This document shows positions 43,375 to 52,384 of a stretch of 64,000 bases of DNA, piece after piece. The notes under the pieces were generated by a model that had not been told where the DNA came from, searched no databases, and saw nothing but the letters and a program-made list of their open reading frames with translations. Numbering within the stretch: the stretch's first letter is position 1; each line of letters opens with the position of its first letter. The translations under genes and the position numbers were made by a program. Source of the stretch: Nitrospirota bacterium (GTDB lineage: Bacteria; Nitrospirota; Thermodesulfovibrionia; Thermodesulfovibrionales; JdFR-88); NCBI GenBank assembly GCA_021789935.1, contig JAJYIR010000012.1, positions 1 to 64,000 on the forward strand. The letters run 5' to 3'.

Positions 43375-43742
43375 TAAGTCAGCAGTATGCAAGCAACGCG
43401 TACATGAAAACCATGGTAAACACATCGGCATCCAAGCTGGATCTGGTCATAATGCTCTATGACGGCTCGATAGAGTTCCTCAAAAAGTCCGTGTTTTACA
43501 TGAACCAGAAGGACGTTGGTAAAAAGCTCCTTTATATGGACAAGGCCATGGCCATAATACATCACCTTATGGCGACCCTGAACATGGAGGCGGGCGGCGA
43601 GATAGCCCAAAATCTGCAAAAGCTGTATATGTACATGCTTACGGAGCTTACCATTGCGAATATAAGGAACGACGCAGAGAAGATAAACCGTGTGGAGGGG
43701 CTCCTTAACACTCTCCGGGAAGGCTGGAAAGGGATAAGATGA
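43371..43742 (+). CDS. fliS: Flagellin chaperone FliS
   Basis: FliS binds the flagellin C-terminus and prevents early polymerisation. The 123-residue protein has the family pattern YASNAYMKTMVNTSASKLDLVIMLYDGSIEFL and ends with the helix NRVEGLLNTLREGWKGI. It overlaps fliD before it and the next small gene after it by four bases each. Confidence 0.95.
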   Translation: MISQQYASNAYMKTMVNTSASKLDLVIMLYDGSIEFLKKSVFYMNQKDVGKKLLYMDKAMAIIHHLMATLNMEAGGEIAQNLQKLYMYMLTELTIANIRNDAEKINRVEGLLNTLREGWKGIR

Positions 43743-43933
43743 CCATAAATCCGTTCCAGATAAACCAGATGATGCAGACGTACGGAAGGACGCTCAAGCT
43801 GTCCCCGGGGACTCTGCTTGAAAAAGACCAGCCCGAGCCCGAGGATGTCGTAATGATCTCATCGGAGGCCAAGAAAAAGCAGATTCTCGAGGAGGCCAAG
43901 AGCGCGGTCCTTGAAAGGATAAGACGTGCCTGA
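43739..43933 (+). CDS. Small protein downstream of fliS, unknown function
   Basis: The 64-residue frame starts with an ATG overlapping the fliS stop (ATGA), which supports real translation. The N-half is MTINPFQINQMMQTYGRTLKL-like and the C-half has EDVVMISSEAKKKQILEEAKSAVLERI, an amphipathic helix. The ISSEAKKKQI pattern loosely recalls FlgM-like or flagellar accessory proteins, but no domain can be named. It may be a FliS- or FliT-type accessory factor. Confidence 0.65.
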   Translation: MTINPFQINQMMQTYGRTLKLSPGTLLEKDQPEPEDVVMISSEAKKKQILEEAKSAVLERIRRA

Positions 43934-43981
43934 TAAAAAACACCGGACAGTTGTCGCCGGAATTTTTTTGGGCTTGCGATT

Positions 43982-44578
43982 GTGAATAAAAAGGATTTCA
44001 GGATCCTGATCGTAGACGATGACGATATAGCCCGCGAGGTTGTGGGCTCCGTCTTGTCCAGGGAGGGATATTCCGTGCTGTCCTCGCGAGACGGGCTTCA
44101 GGCCATAAGCACGCTTATGACGGAGGAGGTTGGAATGGTCATAACGGATTACCGGATGCCGGGAGCCGACGGGCTGGAGGTCCTCAAATCCGCTGTCAGG
44201 GCAAGCCCCGACATCTCTGTGGTCATAATAACCGCTTACGGGACACTTGATGGCACTTTGGAGGCCATTGCGGAGGGCGCTTATGATTATCTCACCAAGC
44301 CCTTCAAGATACAGCAGATAATCATAGTGGCCGACAGGGCTTTCCGCAGAGCGAGGCTGATAAAGGAGAACCACGATCTGAGGCAGCAGCTCAGGGAAAC
44401 TTACAGGGACATAAAACTCCTCAAGACCGTCTCTGACGGCGGAAATCCCTGCATCACGGCGGATTGGATAGAGAAGGTTGAAAGGCTGAAGTCCAGCAAC
44501 ATACTCAGCCTTGCGGAAGCGGAAATCCTGAAAGAAAGGTTGATCAGGGGGGATGGAAGGCAGGATTTTAATAGTTGA
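43982..44578 (+). CDS. NtrC-type receiver protein without an output domain
   Basis: The 198-residue protein has a receiver domain (about 5-125; LIVDDDDIAREVVGS, phosphoacceptor in VITDYRMPGADG, ITAYGT, LTKPFK) of the kind found in sigma-54 activators. The linker NHDLRQQLRETYRD is also NtrC-like. No AAA+ or DNA-binding domain follows; the last 50 residues are short helices. GTG at 43982 has no clear ribosome site. It overlaps the HD-GYP gene by 26 bases. It may relay phosphate within the following two-component set. Confidence 0.85.
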   Translation: MNKKDFRILIVDDDDIAREVVGSVLSREGYSVLSSRDGLQAISTLMTEEVGMVITDYRMPGADGLEVLKSAVRASPDISVVIITAYGTLDGTLEAIAEGAYDYLTKPFKIQQIIIVADRAFRRARLIKENHDLRQQLRETYRDIKLLKTVSDGGNPCITADWIEKVERLKSSNILSLAEAEILKERLIRGDGRQDFNS

Positions 44579-46037
44579 CGACGATCCCGTAGTCCGGGAA
44601 GTCCTGGATCAGATAATAGCGCGAGTGGCCGCGCAAAAGCCTGACGTGGCCCGTGACGGCATGGAGGGGCTCCAGAAGGCGCAAGAAAATGATTACGACA
44701 TAATCTTCACGGACCTGAAGATGCCCCGTCTGGGCGGGATGGACTTTCTCAAGGAGATAAAAAAGATAAGGCCGGACATTTCGGTGGTGGTGATCACCGG
44801 GTTCCCGACGGTGGAAAACGCTGTCAGCGCGATGAAGGAGGGCGCCGATGATTTCATAACCAAGCCCTTCAGCATAGATGCCGTCCAGAACGTGATCGGC
44901 AGATTGCAGGGCGCAAGGAAACTCAGCCGGGAAAGCGGCGGGCAAAACCTTTCTCCCGAATCGGTAAAACGGTTGAACTCGGACCTTTTTTCGAAGATAC
45001 AAAAGATAAACCTCCTTCATTCCGTCAGCTCCGAGCTGGACGGGATAAGCAGCAACCTCGAGGTCTATGAGAAGGTTGTTGGCATGACATCAAAACTCCT
45101 TTTCGCAAGGGAGGTCTCATTCGGTATCGTGGAGTCCGGATACCTGAAGATAAAGAAATCGAAGGGCACCGGGGAAAGTGACGTGCCCATAGCGGGCAGT
45201 TTCCTGGAGAAGGTCATCAGGAACGGGAGGCATTACCTGGCGCCTGCCGGGGAGATCAACCCGCATTCGGGCAACCTCCTTACAGCCCCCATGCTTTCGA
45301 TCCCATTTTCCATAAATGGAGAGGTCTATGGCATCCTTAGCGCCTCGGACAAGACCGATGGGACGTGTTTCAGCGAGGACGAGATAGGGCTGGTCCTGAC
45401 GTTCGCCAAAAAGGTGGGCCTTAGGATAGAGAACAATGCCCTCTACGACGTTTTCTACTCAAGCATGGTCAGCGCGCTTAAATCGCTTGTAATCAGCATA
45501 GAGGCAAGGGACTCCTATACCAAACAGCATTCCGAGCGCGTGACCGGATACGCTCTTCAGATAGCGGAGGTCATGAATCTGAGTCAGGAGGAAAAAGACG
45601 CCATAGGCTTTGGCGGATACCTGCATGACATTGGGAAAATAGGCGTGCGGGACAAAGTCCTGACGAAGCCCGGCGTTCTGGACGATGACGAGCTGGCGGA
45701 GATAAAGCTTCATCCCATCATAGGGGACAACATAATGGCGCCGCTCAGGTTCCTCCCCAGGGAAAAAGCCCTCATCCGGCATCACCATGAAAGATTTGAC
45801 GGCAAGGGTTACCCGGACGGACTTGCCGGGGAGCAGATCCCTATTATAGTGCGGATACTTTCGGTTGCGGACACCTATGACGCCATGACCAGCGTGAGAC
45901 CCTACAGATCTGCAAAGCCCCACCAGTCCGCAATGAAAGAGCTTATAAGGTGTTCCAATACCCAGTTCGACGGCGAGGTCGTCCAGGCATTCATCCGGAC
46001 CCCGGCTGGCAAGGGCGTAAAACTAACGACTCCATGA
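44553..46037 (+). CDS. REC-GAF-HD-GYP cyclic-di-GMP phosphodiesterase
   Basis: The 494-residue protein has a receiver (about 1-120; FTDLKMPRLGGMDFL), a GAF-like sensor (about 155-295) and an HD-GYP domain (about 305-480). The HD-GYP core is intact: GGYLHDIGKIGVRD, RHHHERFDGKGYPDGL, VADTYDAMTS. It should hydrolyse cyclic di-GMP when signalled. It lies between a lone receiver and a histidine kinase, all overlapping, and before motAB and a PilZ protein, so it probably tunes motility through cyclic di-GMP. Confidence 0.93.
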   Translation: MEGRILIVDDDPVVREVLDQIIARVAAQKPDVARDGMEGLQKAQENDYDIIFTDLKMPRLGGMDFLKEIKKIRPDISVVVITGFPTVENAVSAMKEGADDFITKPFSIDAVQNVIGRLQGARKLSRESGGQNLSPESVKRLNSDLFSKIQKINLLHSVSSELDGISSNLEVYEKVVGMTSKLLFAREVSFGIVESGYLKIKKSKGTGESDVPIAGSFLEKVIRNGRHYLAPAGEINPHSGNLLTAPMLSIPFSINGEVYGILSASDKTDGTCFSEDEIGLVLTFAKKVGLRIENNALYDVFYSSMVSALKSLVISIEARDSYTKQHSERVTGYALQIAEVMNLSQEEKDAIGFGGYLHDIGKIGVRDKVLTKPGVLDDDELAEIKLHPIIGDNIMAPLRFLPREKALIRHHHERFDGKGYPDGLAGEQIPIIVRILSVADTYDAMTSVRPYRSAKPHQSAMKELIRCSNTQFDGEVVQAFIRTPAGKGVKLTTP

Positions 46038-47623
46038 GCGCGCTGGATGATATAATGGAGAAATTCCATAATAATATGCCGGTCGCAACAGTTGCCGGTG
46101 CGGACAGGAAAGGCCAAAAACGTGCGGATATGGCTTCAAACGACAGAAAAAATATAGTTTTCATAGGCGGACCGCTTCCGGCCGGGGCGATCAGGTCTGC
46201 GTTCAGGTCCAGAAGAAGGAACTTCAGGCTCAGATTCGTCCCTGAGGCGGAGGCCACCGAGATATCAAGGGATGAGACCATTAGGGGTCTGTTCATAACC
46301 GCTCCGCTGCCCGGGGCGGACTGGCGTGAATTCATAAAGAAACTCAAGTTCCTGAACGGCCAGATCCCGGTGATCGTTTTGCAGGAGCAGGAGGACGAGG
46401 CCATGGCCTTGCAGGCGCTGGCCGAAGGGGCATATGACTGTGTTGCCATGGATTGGCCGGAGTTTGCGGAGAGGCTCCCGCATGTGTTTGAAAAGGCGGC
46501 TGCCCGCAGCGCATACGACGCAAACAGGCACTGGCTTGAAAGCATAGTCTTCGAAAACCACACCAGATGGCTGGCTTTTTTCGACGCGATCACCGATTTC
46601 ATTTTTATGGTGGATGAGAACGAAAGGATTTTGAAAATAAACTCGGCCCTGGCAAGTGCGTACGGAAAACACCCGAAAGACGTGACCGGTATGAAGTGGC
46701 ATGATTTTCTAGGAGGTGAGCTTGCTGCGGAGCTTAAGGCGCTCAAGAGAAAAAAAGGGTCCCAGCCGGCGGAACGGAAGATAAAGGACGATTATTATCT
46801 TGTAAGCGTTTTCCCTTTGCGCTATGAGGAACAGGACCTGACCATCTATTTTCTCAAGAACATAACCGAGATGAGGCGGCTCAAGGACCAGCTCTTCTAT
46901 TCCGACAAACTGGCATCCATAGGGCTGCTGGTCTCCGGGGTCGCCCATGAGATAAACAACCCGCTTACCGGGATAATCGCTTACACGGAACTTTTAAAGA
47001 TGAGGGCCGTTGACGAGGATCAGCACGTGGTCGCAGGCAAGATAATGGCGAGCGCGGAGAGGTGCAGGAAGATCGTGGAAAACCTGCTCACTTTCTCGAG
47101 ACAGCGCACCCTTGCAAAGAGCTTCGAGTGCATAAACGACATTATAGACCGCACGGTAGAGCTTCGCAGTTACTGGCTCAGGCTGGGCGGGGTTGAGATA
47201 GTCAGGGACTTTGAAGCCGTGCCCGCCCTGTTCATGGACACGCAGCAGATGCAGCAGATGCTTTTAAATGTCCTGATAAACGCCGAACAGGCCATCGCCG
47301 GCGCCGGGGTGGAAAAAGGCAGGATAGAGTTCAAGACATCATTTGATCCTGGCAGCCGGAAAATGACCGTCAGGGTAACGGACAACGGCACCGGCATACC
47401 GGAGCAGATAATTGACAAGATATTTGATCCTTTTTTTACCACCAAGCCGGTGGGCATCGGAACCGGCCTTGGCCTTTCCATTTCCCACGGCATCATAGGG
47501 GAGCACGGAGGCAGCATCAGGGTGGAGAGGCCGCCGGAAGGTGGATGCCGCTTCATAATAGAGGTGCCCCAAAAGCAGACCGATGAGATCATGAAGGAAC
47601 AGGCAAAAGAGGATACCCGGTGA
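46034..47623 (+). CDS. Sensor histidine kinase with pseudo-receiver and PAS domain
   Basis: ATG at 46034 overlaps the HD-GYP stop and gives 529 residues; the longer frame from 45950 overlaps coding sequence and is rejected. An N-terminal receiver-like domain (about 30-145) lacks a clear acidic phosphorylation site. A PAS domain (about 170-285) is followed by HisKA with the phospho-His in [13 protein letters not shown] and HATPase with [18 protein letters not shown] and GTGLGLSI. No membrane segment is seen, so it is a cytoplasmic kinase. Its targets may be the two receivers encoded just upstream. Confidence 0.92.
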   Translation: MSALDDIMEKFHNNMPVATVAGADRKGQKRADMASNDRKNIVFIGGPLPAGAIRSAFRSRRRNFRLRFVPEAEATEISRDETIRGLFITAPLPGADWREFIKKLKFLNGQIPVIVLQEQEDEAMALQALAEGAYDCVAMDWPEFAERLPHVFEKAAARSAYDANRHWLESIVFENHTRWLAFFDAITDFIFMVDENERILKINSALASAYGKHPKDVTGMKWHDFLGGELAAELKALKRKKGSQPAERKIKDDYYLVSVFPLRYEEQDLTIYFLKNITEMRRLKDQLFYSDKLASIGLLVSGVAHEINNPLTGIIAYTELLKMRAVDEDQHVVAGKIMASAERCRKIVENLLTFSRQRTLAKSFECINDIIDRTVELRSYWLRLGGVEIVRDFEAVPALFMDTQQMQQMLLNVLINAEQAIAGAGVEKGRIEFKTSFDPGSRKMTVRVTDNGTGIPEQIIDKIFDPFFTTKPVGIGTGLGLSISHGIIGEHGGSIRVERPPEGGCRFIIEVPQKQTDEIMKEQAKEDTR

Positions 47624-47639
47624 TGGAAAGGGCAGAGAA

Positions 47640-48494
47640 ATGCTGATCATAATCGGCGCCATAGTGGTCCTGGTATCGGTAGGCGGCGGGTTCCTGATTG
47701 AACATGGCAACCCCAGCATACTGTGGGACCCGGCCGAGTTGCTGATAATCTGTGGGGCGGCCCTGGGCTCGTTCGTGCTGGCCTCCCCCTCCAAGCTCCT
47801 TGCGGAAGTGCTGAAAAATGTGCGCGGCTCAGTGGGGGGTGGCAGGAAACAGAGCAAGAAGAAGCAGCTCGACCTGCTCATCCTGCTGTACAGGCTTTTT
47901 CACAAGGTAAGGAAAGAGGGGCTGGTTTCCATAGAGTCCGACATAGAGAAGCCGGGTGAAAGCCCGATATTCAAGACCTACGAAACGGGGCACTCAAACC
48001 AGGATGTTATCGATTTCATATGCGACAACCTGAAGGTGATAATAACCACGAACGTGCCCGCGCATGAGCTTGAGACCCTTATGGAACTGGAGATAGAGAC
48101 CCGGCAGCACGAGGCCATGGGGCCGTCAAGGGGCCTGGCCAAGCTGGCCGACGCCCTTCCGGGTTTTGGCATAGTGGCGGCGGTCCTTGGGGTCGTCCTT
48201 ACGATGGGCCAGATAGACCAGCCCCCGGCCGTGTTGGGGCATGATATAGGCTCAGCGCTCACCGGGACCTTCCTGGGGGTCCTCTTGAGCTACGGTTTTG
48301 TGGGCCCGTTGGCCACCAACCTCGAACACATGGCGCAAAGCGAAGAGATAGATTTTCAGGTGGTAAAAGTTGCGATAGTGGCCTTCGTGGGCGGCGCGGC
48401 CCCGCAGATAGCCGTCGAGTTTGGCCGGAGGGCCATCCCCGGGGATAACTGCCCCTCATTCAACGAGCTGGAAAAGGAGCTCAGAGGCAAATGA
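47640..48494 (+). CDS. motA: Flagellar motor stator protein MotA
   Basis: MotA forms the ion channel of the stator with MotB. The 284-residue protein has four membrane helices, with the family segments [29 protein letters not shown]-type sequence at the start and [21 protein letters not shown] in helix 3. The cytoplasmic loop carries the charged residues that touch FliG. It overlaps motB by four bases. Confidence 0.95.
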   Translation: MLIIIGAIVVLVSVGGGFLIEHGNPSILWDPAELLIICGAALGSFVLASPSKLLAEVLKNVRGSVGGGRKQSKKKQLDLLILLYRLFHKVRKEGLVSIESDIEKPGESPIFKTYETGHSNQDVIDFICDNLKVIITTNVPAHELETLMELEIETRQHEAMGPSRGLAKLADALPGFGIVAAVLGVVLTMGQIDQPPAVLGHDIGSALTGTFLGVLLSYGFVGPLATNLEHMAQSEEIDFQVVKVAIVAFVGGAAPQIAVEFGRRAIPGDNCPSFNELEKELRGK

Positions 48495-49288
48495 ACGACG
48501 GCGGCAAGATTATTATCAGGAAAAAAGTGAAGAGTAGACACGCGGAGGGGCATAGCGGCGCATGGAAGGTGGCGTATGCCGACTTCGTGACCGCTATGAT
48601 GGCCTTTTTCCTCCTGATGTGGCTCATAACGATGGTCTCCCCCGAAAAGAGGGCCAGGGTCGCCCAGTATTTCAAGCAGTTCAGCATCTTTACTAAAACC
48701 GGGGAGTCCTTCATGAACAAATCCAGCAGCGTCTTCGACGAATCCGGCTCCAATGCATCGAAGATAGACCTGGATATGAAAAAAAATTTTCAGGCCCAGA
48801 GGGGCGGCATGGACAGCCCCCAGCAGATAATGAAAAATCTGCAGCTTGCTATCCATAAGCAGCTGGGGACTGCCAATGACCAGATAAAGGTGGATATCTA
48901 TGAAGGCGGAGTGCGCATCCAGATAATGGACAGTAAGGGCAGGCCGATGTTCGATTCAGGGTCTGCAAACCCGACCCCCTATGCCAAAAAAGTGCTGGAG
49001 GTTATCGGGGAATACATAAAGGCCATGCCAAACAGGGTGGCCATTGAAGGCCATACGGACGCCCTCCCATATGTAAAAGGCGACCGGACGAACTGGGACC
49101 TTTCCACCGAAAGGGCGCTCTCCACAAGGAGGGTGCTTCAGGTTTACGGCCTTGAGCCGGCGCGCGTATCGAGGGTTGCGGGATATGCGGACACCGTCCC
49201 GCTTGTCAAGGGGGACCCCCTGGACCCGAGAAACAGAAGGATCAGTATCATACTGCTCTTTGGCGGTACCTATCACAAGCCGGGCTGA
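48491..49288 (+). CDS. motB: Flagellar motor stator protein MotB
   Basis: MotB anchors the stator to peptidoglycan. The 265-residue protein has one membrane helix with the ion-binding Asp in AYADFVTAMMAFFLLMWL; Asp after the Ala-Tyr pattern is typical of proton-type stators but does not prove the ion. The C-terminal OmpA-like domain (about 135-260) has AIEGHTDALPY and NWDLSTERALSTRRVL. Start overlaps motA stop. Confidence 0.95.
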   Translation: MNDGGKIIIRKKVKSRHAEGHSGAWKVAYADFVTAMMAFFLLMWLITMVSPEKRARVAQYFKQFSIFTKTGESFMNKSSSVFDESGSNASKIDLDMKKNFQAQRGGMDSPQQIMKNLQLAIHKQLGTANDQIKVDIYEGGVRIQIMDSKGRPMFDSGSANPTPYAKKVLEVIGEYIKAMPNRVAIEGHTDALPYVKGDRTNWDLSTERALSTRRVLQVYGLEPARVSRVAGYADTVPLVKGDPLDPRNRRISIILLFGGTYHKPG

Positions 49289-49310
49289 CATACAGAAATT
49301 TTTTAATTGA

Positions 49311-50186
49311 ATGGACAAAAACAGAAGGTTTTACCTTAGGATATATCCGTCAAAAACGGACCCTGTCAAACTCGCCTTCAAGAGGGAGGAACTAAGGCAG
49401 GTAATCCCTTACGTTCGCGTAAAGGACATCAGCATCGGCGGTATCGGCATCGAGATTTCCGATTCGGTGCCTGGGCACGAAGGTCTTTTTCTTCCTGGCA
49501 CAAAAATAGAGGAAATCGGCATTGCCCTCCCTTTCGAAGGGCCGTGCATTTTTTCGGGCGTTGTGCGGTTCATGTATGAGGCATTAAGGGGAATAGAGTT
49601 TCTCCTGGACCATGTAGAGCAGAAAAAGATTGCCAGGTACATATATATGAGGGAAATGGAGATGCTTGGAAGAAACACCTCCAAATGGGCAGGAGAGCCC
49701 GAAACGGGCCTTTTTAATGAGAAGCGGTACAAGTGGATAATGGATATGGAAGCCCTCAATGCCGGCAACCCCTTGCTTAAGCATGAGGCCGGAAAGAAAA
49801 AGATACTCGTGATAGACCACAGCCCGGAAAGTATTGGGAATTACTGCTCGCTTCTGTCCACATGCAAGGCGTTTGAGGTATATTCCAGCGACTTTGCGAA
49901 GGCTGCGGAAATGGCGCTTGAGATAAAGCCGGACCTGATCCTGATGGATTTATCGGCTTCTGACCGGGAGGGGCTCCAGTGCCATACCATGAAACGGCTG
50001 AAGAGATACCCGGCAATCAGCCAGGTGCCTGTATTCATGGTGACTACCGGGAACAGGAAGGAAGCGGTGCTCACCGCCATGCGGTACGGGGCCGATGATT
50101 TTATAATCAAAACGGTCGGGGAGGAGTTCATCCTGGACAGGATAAAGACCTTCCTGGACGGGGATAAAGAGAAAAAACCCTGCTAG
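49311..50186 (+). CDS. PilZ-REC protein, possible cyclic-di-GMP motor effector
   Basis: The 291-residue protein has a PilZ-type N-domain with RxxxR (R6-x3-R10) and VKDISIGGIGIE, the cyclic-di-GMP binding pair. A receiver domain (about 165-285) follows, with VIDHSPESIGNY and the phosphoacceptor in LILMDLSASD and Lys in FIIKTV. It lies 22 bases after motB, so a YcgR-like brake on the stator is plausible. The stop codon TAG sits in the CTAG at the left end of the MITE-like element. Confidence 0.85.
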   Translation: MDKNRRFYLRIYPSKTDPVKLAFKREELRQVIPYVRVKDISIGGIGIEISDSVPGHEGLFLPGTKIEEIGIALPFEGPCIFSGVVRFMYEALRGIEFLLDHVEQKKIARYIYMREMEMLGRNTSKWAGEPETGLFNEKRYKWIMDMEALNAGNPLLKHEAGKKKILVIDHSPESIGNYCSLLSTCKAFEVYSSDFAKAAEMALEIKPDLILMDLSASDREGLQCHTMKRLKRYPAISQVPVFMVTTGNRKEAVLTAMRYGADDFIIKTVGEEFILDRIKTFLDGDKEKKPC

Positions 50187-50388
50187 TGTAGTGTCCCTAA
50201 CAGTTCTTTATATTTGGCTCTGGAATGTTTTGGGCCGTCATTCCCGCGCAGGCGGGAATCCAATTTACAAAAACGTCAAAATGGATGCCCGATTAAGACA
50301 CTCGGGCATGACGACCTTAGAGATGCTTATGTTTCTAAACCTTACTTGAAAGCTGTTATGTAAAGCTATTTACGGGACAGGACACTAG
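50183..50388. mobile_element. MITE-like element with terminal inverted repeats
   Basis: The 206-base unit starts CTAGTGTAGTGTCCC (50183-50197) and ends GGGACAGGACACTAG (50374-50388); 13 of 15 end bases are complementary. The inverted similarity continues weakly inward. Inside are two hairpins: ATTCCCGC/GCGGGAAT (50240-50259) and ATGCCCGA/TCGGGCAT (50285-50309). No transposase is encoded. CTAG at both ends could be a target duplication, or TA with a Tc/IS630-type element. Confidence 0.7.
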
Positions 50389-50752
50389 ATGTGTCTTGTC
50401 TTTTTATAGCGGATTGATAATTTTTAATAAAAACGCTTCGTTGGCCCTGCGCGCAAATTTGTTTTTCCTTATGAGTTCATTTAAAATAAAAATCAAAAAA
50501 AGGCGGTCGCGGGTATAAAATAAGACCTGTTTTCTCCGCTCTGCGGGCATATGCGGCTGGATCCTTTGTTTTATTGGATTCAGGGCTGTTGAAAGCGGCG
50601 TGCTTTCATGAAATAACAGGATTTTTTAAAGTTGGTGGCCATTCAAAACGGACCGTTTCTAATATGGCCCGCCGGTTTTTTGTGGATTCGTATCTTTTTG
50701 TTGCGTCCGGAAGGAAAGTTCAGCAATTTCTTCTTAGAGGGAGGTTATCAAA
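50389..50752 (+). other. Non-coding stretch before the MFS gene
   Basis: The region is AT-rich and without a recognised gene. An 82-codon frame (50574-50822) runs through it but has no conserved features and overlaps the MFS gene. No promoter was identified with confidence. Confidence 0.5.
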
Positions 50753-52252
50753 TTGGGTAAGGGTTTTTCTTTTCCGCATCCTTTTTTTTCCTCGAAGTCC
50801 AGCTGGAAGTGGTTCATACTGACCACAGTTCTGGTTGGCGCGACGATGTCGGCGCTGGATGTGAGCATCGTGAATGTGGCGATGCCTACGCTCCAGCACA
50901 GCTTTAATGTATCGCTGGCGCTCATAGAGTGGGTTGCGATGGCCTATATGCTGACGCTAACCATATTCCTTCCCCTGTTTGGAAGGCTTGCCGACATGTA
51001 TGGACGGACAAAGCTCTATACAACGGGCTTTGTGGTCTTTACCATAGGCTCGGTCCTTTGCGGGATGTCGCCGACGGCTTCTTTTCTTATTTTTTCCCGT
51101 GTGCTGCAGGCGGTGGGCGCCGGGCTTCTGCAGGCCAACTCGGTGGCAATCATTACCGCTGCGTTTCCCGGCAACGAGCGTGGAAAAGCCATAGGCATTC
51201 AGGGCGCGGTCCAGGCGGTTGCCATGTCCATAGGGCCATTTGTTGGCGGGCTGCTTATCAAGGCGGTAAGCTGGAGGGCCATATTCTATGTAAACCTTCC
51301 CATCGGCATAATCGGCGTTTTAATGGCGCTTCTGATACTGCCCAAAAGCGAAAGCAGCGGCAAAAAGGAGAAGATCGATTTTTTTGGCATACTTACCTTC
51401 TCCCCGGGGCTTGCCTGCATGGTCCTTGCCCTGAACAAGGGTGAGAAACTGGGCTGGACATCGAACACCATACTGGCGTATTTCGCCCTTGCGGCTGTGT
51501 TGCTCACCGCGTTCGTCATTACCGAGCTGAAGGTTGAACACCCAATGATAGACCTGAAGCTGTTCAAAAGCTACACCTTCAGCGCGGGAAACATCACCGG
51601 CATGCTTTCCTATTATGTTCTGTTCGCGATACTCTTCCTCATGCCTTTTTACATGGAGGAGGTCCTTCACTACGGGGTCGCCCTGACAGGCAGTCTTCTT
51701 ACACCCATTCCTCTTGCGATGGCGTTCGTGGCGCCGGTTGCGGGCTCTATCTCGGACAAGCACGGCTCCAGGGTAATGACCACCTCCGGGATGCTTGTTT
51801 GCGCACTTGCAACGTTCTTCCTCATGTTCATGGGCGAGTCCGCCCACCTTACCTGGCTTGTGCTGGATTTGGTCGTCCTCGGCATAGGGATGGGAATGTT
51901 CACGCCGCCAAACAACAGCGCAATAATGGGCGCCGCTCCCAGGGAGAAGCTTGGTCTTGCCGGCGGCATCCTCAACATGACGAGGTCTCTTGGCCTTATT
52001 TTCGGTGTGGACATCTCGGGCCTCATCTTTACCAGTCTTAAGCATAGCTACTATGTTTCCAAGGGCTTCAGTCTGGCCGACACAAAGACCATCCCTGCAG
52101 AAGTAAGGAATGATGCCTTCATGCACGGGTTCATGGTGGTGATGGGCGTGCTCGTGGGAATAAACATAATTGCCGCAATCCTTTCGGTTGCCAAGAAGGA
52201 TGAAGGTCTCCTGAGCGCCGAGGAGATGAAGGAGTTTGCTGCCGGGGACTGA
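50753..52252 (+). CDS. MFS multidrug exporter, DHA2 (EmrB/QacA) family
   Basis: The 499-residue membrane protein has about 14 helices and the family motifs LDVSIVNVAMPTLQ in helix 1, LFGRLADMYGRTKLY (motif A) and RVLQAVGAGLLQANS. It should use the proton gradient to export drugs or other lipophilic compounds. Start is TTG at 50753 with GAGGGAGG at 50737-50744. It is transcribed alone and ends at a strong terminator. The substrate cannot be predicted; no EmrA or TolC partner is adjacent. Confidence 0.93.
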   Translation: MGKGFSFPHPFFSSKSSWKWFILTTVLVGATMSALDVSIVNVAMPTLQHSFNVSLALIEWVAMAYMLTLTIFLPLFGRLADMYGRTKLYTTGFVVFTIGSVLCGMSPTASFLIFSRVLQAVGAGLLQANSVAIITAAFPGNERGKAIGIQGAVQAVAMSIGPFVGGLLIKAVSWRAIFYVNLPIGIIGVLMALLILPKSESSGKKEKIDFFGILTFSPGLACMVLALNKGEKLGWTSNTILAYFALAAVLLTAFVITELKVEHPMIDLKLFKSYTFSAGNITGMLSYYVLFAILFLMPFYMEEVLHYGVALTGSLLTPIPLAMAFVAPVAGSISDKHGSRVMTTSGMLVCALATFFLMFMGESAHLTWLVLDLVVLGIGMGMFTPPNNSAIMGAAPREKLGLAGGILNMTRSLGLIFGVDISGLIFTSLKHSYYVSKGFSLADTKTIPAEVRNDAFMHGFMVVMGVLVGINIIAAILSVAKKDEGLLSAEEMKEFAAGD

Positions 52253-52278
52253 TGTCTCCTGAACCTTTACATATCTTC

Positions 52279-52318
52279 AAAACGGGCCGGAGAACAGCAG
52301 AATCCTCCGGCCCGTTTT
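52279..52318. terminator. Intrinsic terminator after the MFS gene
   Basis: AAAACGGGCCGGAG (52279-52292) pairs perfectly over 14 bases with CTCCGGCCCGTTTT (52305-52318) around a 12-base loop. The U-run is GTTTTGC on the plus strand, and the A-run on the other side could make it bidirectional. Confidence 0.93.
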
Positions 52319-52384
52319 GCATTGACCGGCGCCAGGATTTTCTCCCGGCTTTATTTTCAGATGGTTTTTCTGTAAACTTAGCGT

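Noticed and set aside
43982-44578. Truncated NtrC-type activator (pseudogene)
   Set aside because: The frame is intact, overlaps the next gene in coupled fashion, and no remnant of an AAA+ domain follows, so a stand-alone receiver is more likely.
50236-50316. CRISPR-like repeat
   Set aside because: The two palindromes differ from each other and no spaced array is present; they fit REP/MITE hairpins.
50574-50822. 82-codon open frame before the MFS gene
   Set aside because: No conserved features, overlaps the MFS start, and follows repeat sequence; probably chance.
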